DNA of 64,000 bases from Polytrichum commune. Lineage: Eukaryota; Streptophyta; Polytrichopsida; Polytrichales; Polytrichaceae. Position 1 is the stretch's first letter; each line of letters opens with the position of its first letter. A program made the position numbers and the translations under genes. The notes under the pieces are model-generated. The model worked only from the letters and a program-made list of their open reading frames with translations, had not been told where the DNA came from and searched no databases. Of the stretch, positions 59,203 through 64,000 are shown piece after piece. The DNA lies in contig OX485804.1 of NCBI GenBank assembly GCA_950295325.1, forward strand, positions 45,508,001 through 45,572,000, written 5' to 3'.

Positions 59203-60924
59203 AATGTTATAAAAGGCCTGTGGCCACAATTGTTACCGTAATGAGCGGTCTGAGGTCATTAAAGTACGGCCGTTTATCAATTGTGACTACCTTTTATATC
59301 AATTCTGCCTTGACAACTAGCACAGCCAGTGCAACTGCAATTGATGTAAAAGCATTTCTTACTTACACACCGTCATTCTTGGTGAAGAGAGAGCTCAGGA
59401 ACGGTGGGTGTAATAAGGCTTAATTATTCGCCATATAATGGCACACTACTTGCTTTACTAACTAGCCACATGCTTGACCATAAACCAACAAGCTGTTGGA
59501 GAGCTACGTACTCCCCCAAACCCATTATGTATTAGCTGGCTTAATTAGGGTTTTTGGCAACCAAGTTCACAAGGCGGGCTAGTAAAAGCTTATCCTCGAC
59601 ACGTTTATATCAATGTTGGACCGGTGTATAGGTGACCACATGGTATCAATACGCAACGTCAATAATGGTATCAAAGAATCTACCCAGGGGGTAACGAAAT
59701 GTGTAATACCAACCACTGTGGACGTTTGGTGGGTATCCCAAGGCGAGAGGGTTTGGTATACCTGAGTTAGTCTTTGGGTTGATGTCATTCTATGTTATGT
59801 GTATACAGAGGTGGTTTTACTAGGTATGGGTGTTTTTGCCTGGTGTATGGTACCTAAAACAAAACAAAAATATTCTAAAATCCTCACACCATATTGGTAT
59901 CAGAAACAAAAATGTGAGATCCTCGTTATAGATTTTCACTTGGTATTGAAAAATGATGATGCCAGTCCAACACTAGTATATACATAATCCATCCCAACCT
60001 GATCTCAATAGACTATATTTAAGGGTTTTTATGCTAATTCCAAGCCTCGTTTTTGTTTTGATGAAAATAAACCTCGATGTTTTGATCTTCAACTTGCATG
60101 AATGCTACAAATGCCAAATTCATGTAATATGACCTCAAGGATGATTGTCACTACCTATTGTCTTGGTAGTCATACATACATACATACACATATATATATA
60201 TATATATATGAGCATTTATAAGCAATCACCTTCACAAGTAATCACCATCATCTATAGTAGGCAACTTGGAGGAGCTCACAAAGACTTTTATGAGTCAAAC
60301 CTACCATAATTGAACAAAACATCATAGAGAACATGATGAACCTTTAGAACGTGCCACTTCTCTTGGTTAAACACCCATAGGGGATGAACCCAAATGTATG
60401 GAGTTCATGGCGCGTGAGTACATACTTTTACCCCTCCTTCCCAAATAATGTTGTCAGAATAACGCCAATTTTTTTGAAACTATGTATACTTTGACTGAAA
60501 TCTAAAATTTTGGCTATAAAAATTCAAAATCATATCATGTGTAGATATGTTTTTACATTGCTTTGAAAGTCCCCAACATGTGATTTTAGTTCAAACTTCC
60601 ATCAATTTCACAAACAACGTGTCTCACCTGCTTCTTTATATTAATGTATCATATGAAAGATCTACAACTTATATTTTACTCCTTCCCTAAAAATATTAAA
60701 GTACTAGTTTAAACCCGTACACAAAAGGGGGAGGGATGTTGCTATCAAAACGAACACACGTGCTTTAAAATCCATACATTGAATTTACTTGAGGTATACA
60801 TCACCTCATTCCTTTTTGTTCTCCAAACTATACAAAACCATATGCATTTTCTTGCTCGAAAGGGTATTTCTAGCCCAAAGGTTGGGTGGGGTGGGGTGGG
60901 GTGGGGGGGAGGTTTGTGTGTAAC
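59203..60924. other. intergenic sequence with (CATA)n(TA)n
   Basis: Microsatellite at about 60173-60210 and a (GGGGT)n run near 60885-60905. No gene is supported. Confidence 0.5.
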
Positions 60925-60926
60925 TA

Positions 60927-61524
60927 CAGTCTACCCTCTATAAATGTTAACCCTTGGGAGTGGATCAAAGTTAACATTTATAGAGGTGTTAATAGTTAAC
61001 AATTATAAAATTACTTTTTTGAGCAATATACAAATCTTAACATTTATAAATACAAGCAATTGTGAAGAGTCCTTGTGAGAGAATACCATTCATAAAATTA
61101 CAAACCCAATCAAAATTTTATTCAATATCAAGTTTACAAATCACGGGTGAAGTATGAATCAATGGTTCTTTGGTGAAATTCATCTGCATGCACAACTTGC
61201 AAATATTTCTCAATCTGCACCAACAAACCCACATACTTGGACACATCACATGAACGTGATTCCATGTACCTTCTAATGGTACCAAAACTAGATTGCAAGT
61301 CACTATAAGATGGAATGGGTTCCACCTCACACTCCTCTCCCCATGGAATGGTTGTATTTCATTCGTTAACATTTATAGAGTCAAATTTACAAAGAAGGGA
61401 GTACCATTTTGTTAACATTTAACACGTTTAACATTTATAGTGTGCAATATGTGGGGAGTAGAAGAAAGTTAACATTTAGAGAGGGTTAACACTTATAGGT
61501 GTAACATTTATAGAGGGTGGATTG
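60927..61524. mobile_element. pogo-type element, copy C, complete termini
   Basis: Left CAGTCTACCCTCTATAAATG and right CATTTATAGAGGGTGGATTG are inverted repeats, with TA at 60925-60926 and 61525-61526. Same family and inner order as copies A and B. Confidence 0.85.
61134..61325 (-). pseudogene. C-terminal fragment of a pogo/Tigger-type transposase
   Basis: The frame reads IPSYSDLQSSFGTIRRYMES, SCDVSKYVGLLVQIEKYL, then RTIDSYFTRDL and stop. It corresponds to 18440-18682 but keeps the 11 codons missing there. It shows which part of the parent transposase gene the deletion derivatives retain. Confidence 0.65.
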
Positions 61525-61526
61525 TA

Positions 61527-64000
61527 TGAACACCAAGCTATCCTATCCACACCCTTCATGCAACCTTTTTCATTTGTCATGATGGATCCAAACTTACTCA
61601 CACACCCTCTTGCAAATGGCTTGGTGGTAAAATCCAAGTGATGGGGCCTAAGTGGCTCCTTGTAAAGATGGCATCCCGGGGGGCACGTGAGGGAATGCCT
61701 ACAACTACAATGGTGATAGGAGAGGGCCGGACCGACTACATGATGGAATTGGGCGCGACATAATGAGCTTGGTCCTATAAGTTATGGTGGGTAGGTGTGC
61801 TTTTCCACCCTTTAGACCTACCTTCAATCATTTCCACTAAGGTAGATGGGTCTTACATGGTTACTTTTTTCCGACTAGCCCACTTCTTATAGGACATGAA
61901 GCACGCAATTAAGATAGTACAAGATGGTTAGAAAAAACAAAATCGAGGTTGTAGCCACTTTTCTCATAATTTTCAGAGCTCGTATTATGAATATCTTAAT
62001 CAGTATCAGTTCTCATGTTTGTTGAAAGATTTTATACGTTTCCTCCAAATAATGTTGACTATTGAGTTAGGACGGTTATCATATTTTGAGCACATGGTTC
62101 AATCGCTTTTCAACACGTGTCTTTTTGGTGTCCATTTTTGGAGCCGCACCTAATCACATACCACTTGTATATAGATAGATGGCTGATGAGGACGAGTAAC
62201 CAAATTACACGGGTCCACCTGAGCACGTTTATTGGAGGTGTGTTCACCAAAGGAGTTTGTTCTAACAATGTCGGTGTATTGAGGTTCAAGGTGGATGTTA
62301 AATGATGGTGTATGTAGAGGTTTGAATTAGAACTTCGTTGTGTGTATATAATCTCATCCGTTGGGATTGCATTGACCACTTTCATAAGTTCTCGATGATC
62401 CAACTGAAGACAAATTGACTATGAAACGATCTCAAAGGCCTTTAGTAACTTTAGTAAGATGTAGTTGGAATGAAATGGCCCTCAACCCGATGGAAGGCTT
62501 GTTTTTATTGGAGCCCCTTTCATTTACTATGGATGAGTTTACATAGACACCACGAAGCTTTGGTGGTGTCAATGTAGACTCACCCGCTAGGAAGGTGTAA
62601 AATTGCATCGAACAAATTTACAACCTATTATTCTTAATTGTAGCAAAAACGACTTCGAAAATGACATCAAAGGCTCCAAATTAGTCCAGTGGGAATTGAA
62701 TTGGAATGAATCGGCTTTCCACATGTAGGATGCTTGTTTCTACTAGGGCCTCTCCATCCATGATGGACAAGTTTCCGTAAACACCACAAAGCTCTAACCA
62801 AATTTCCCGACCCAAATGGTACCCCATCTTTCATTTCAATAAGGATATGGTACTTGCACATGTATCATTGCAAATTTTCACGGTATCATCTATATACCCC
62901 TTGGACATTCTATAAGTGTTTTTGATACCGTGACTAAGTATCGAGTGTATCACTTATTGATATTAAGGTGTTTATTCCCCGGATGCATGGAGGTAGTTTG
63001 GTTATATGTGGAATATTTCCATGAGAGGGTATTTCAAGCTTAAAGGACGAAGCTCATTTATAAGGGATTGTTAAATCGACCATATGTTGGTCAAAATGAC
63101 CACAATCAATATGTAAGGTGTCAACTAGGTTGTGACTTGTTGGCCAAGTTTATTAATTCTAACATATAGCTGATACCTTGCTCCTCTTCATATGTACGAT
63201 GACTAATCAAATTTTGACAGATCATGTGATTGTGTGACATGTCTTTGTGGTTGTTTTAACAAACTACATGGTTGATTTCATAATTCCCTATTTATAACAT
63301 CTACTTATACTTATTATCTTTGGCTTCTCACAATGTACCATGCTTAGCAATATTCCATAGATTATTAATGAAAGAAAATTATGTAGAGGTGCAACATCAT
63401 TGGAAAGATGACTTCATGTGGTATGAGAGAAACAAATGAAATTATGAGAAGGGGTGGGAGATGTAGCAAGGACATTCTTATTTCAAAATGGGAACCATGT
63501 GTGTGTGGGATACCTTATCAAAACCCCTGAAGTACAACATTTTCATGACCAGAAAAAAAGATTATATATATACAAATCATAAACTAAATAATAATCTTTA
63601 TGTATGTGCACAATAATCTCGAACTCCTAGAATGAATTGCCTCAATTATATATATGGGCTTCATTTACTGAATGATGGGGAATGACAATGACATCATGGG
63701 GGTATATGATATTTTTGAATGAATTAACTCCTTGAGTGATAAGGGGGCCTTAGAGTACAGTTGTCTCTTAAAGACTAGGCATATCCATACTCATTCCATG
63801 TGTATGTTTTGCAACCCAACTCTCATACCCTTTTTGTATATTGACATGGTACAAGACAATTAAAGTTGAAAGCTTTAGTCTCCCCTCTCCCCTCCCCCAA
63901 CCCATTAGCAAGCATAATCTACATTCCCTCCCTCCCTCTGTTGAGTTTTCCCTTGTCCTCTTATACCTTCTGTTGCAGTAAACTCTAATAAGTTCCAAGG
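61527..64000. other. intergenic sequence, nothing recognised
   Basis: A few words of the dispersed families occur (for example GTAACCAAATTACACGGGTCC near 62198), but no boundaries and no gene are supported. Confidence 0.45.

Noticed and set aside
1-64000. CRISPR arrays, rRNA genes, LTR retrotransposons
   Set aside because: No regular spacer-repeat array, no rRNA core words and no long direct terminal repeats were seen.

Overview
The window looks like nuclear DNA of a streptophyte, most likely a land plant outside the well-studied crops. It has spliced genes with GT-AG introns, plant-type gene families, a high density of short inverted-repeat transposons, and a tRNA-headed SINE that shares its tail with a LINE. 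I cannot name the species. Only two intact protein-coding genes are supported in 64 kb, and both lie on the minus strand.

Layout. 1-4.1 kb: a cut-off pogo-type element, a dispersed repeat and a second, unrelated pogo-type element. 4.4-7.3 kb: a 5'-truncated LINE with target-site duplications, RNase H, a zinc knuckle and a domain resembling the PCIF1 adenine-methyltransferase fold. 13.7-15.8 kb: OGG1, the 8-oxoguanine DNA glycosylase, in three exons, preceded by four tandem ~155-bp repeats that carry short upstream ORFs. 17.3-17.9 kb: a decayed protein with HUH-endonuclease-like motifs, possibly Replitron-like. 18.25-18.89 kb: a pogo-type element that keeps the transposase tail. 23.4-30.2 kb: a complete 12-exon CPP (TSO1/LIN54-like, two CXC domains) gene, with a purine-rich leader and a GC-rich upstream region holding three identical E2F-type sites. 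32-64 kb: no intact gene; this part is a patchwork of inverted-repeat elements (PIF/Harbinger-like with TWA duplications, Stowaway-like, CACTA-like, pogo-like), one SINE, a second LINE fragment, recent tandem duplications and microsatellites.

How the parts relate. OGG1 repairs oxidised guanine. The CPP protein is of the type that joins the plant DREAM/MuvB cell-cycle complex, and E2F-type sites upstream of it fit regulation by its own partners. The mobile elements form families seen more than once here: the LINE tail occurs in two LINE copies and one duplicated SINE; one pogo family has three copies; the Harbinger-like family has four copies, one nested in another element and one internally amplified into a short tandem array.

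Limits. Exons were built by hand from reading frames, splice signals and family motifs. Untranslated ends, transcription starts and outer limits of diffuse repeats are approximate. No database search was possible.
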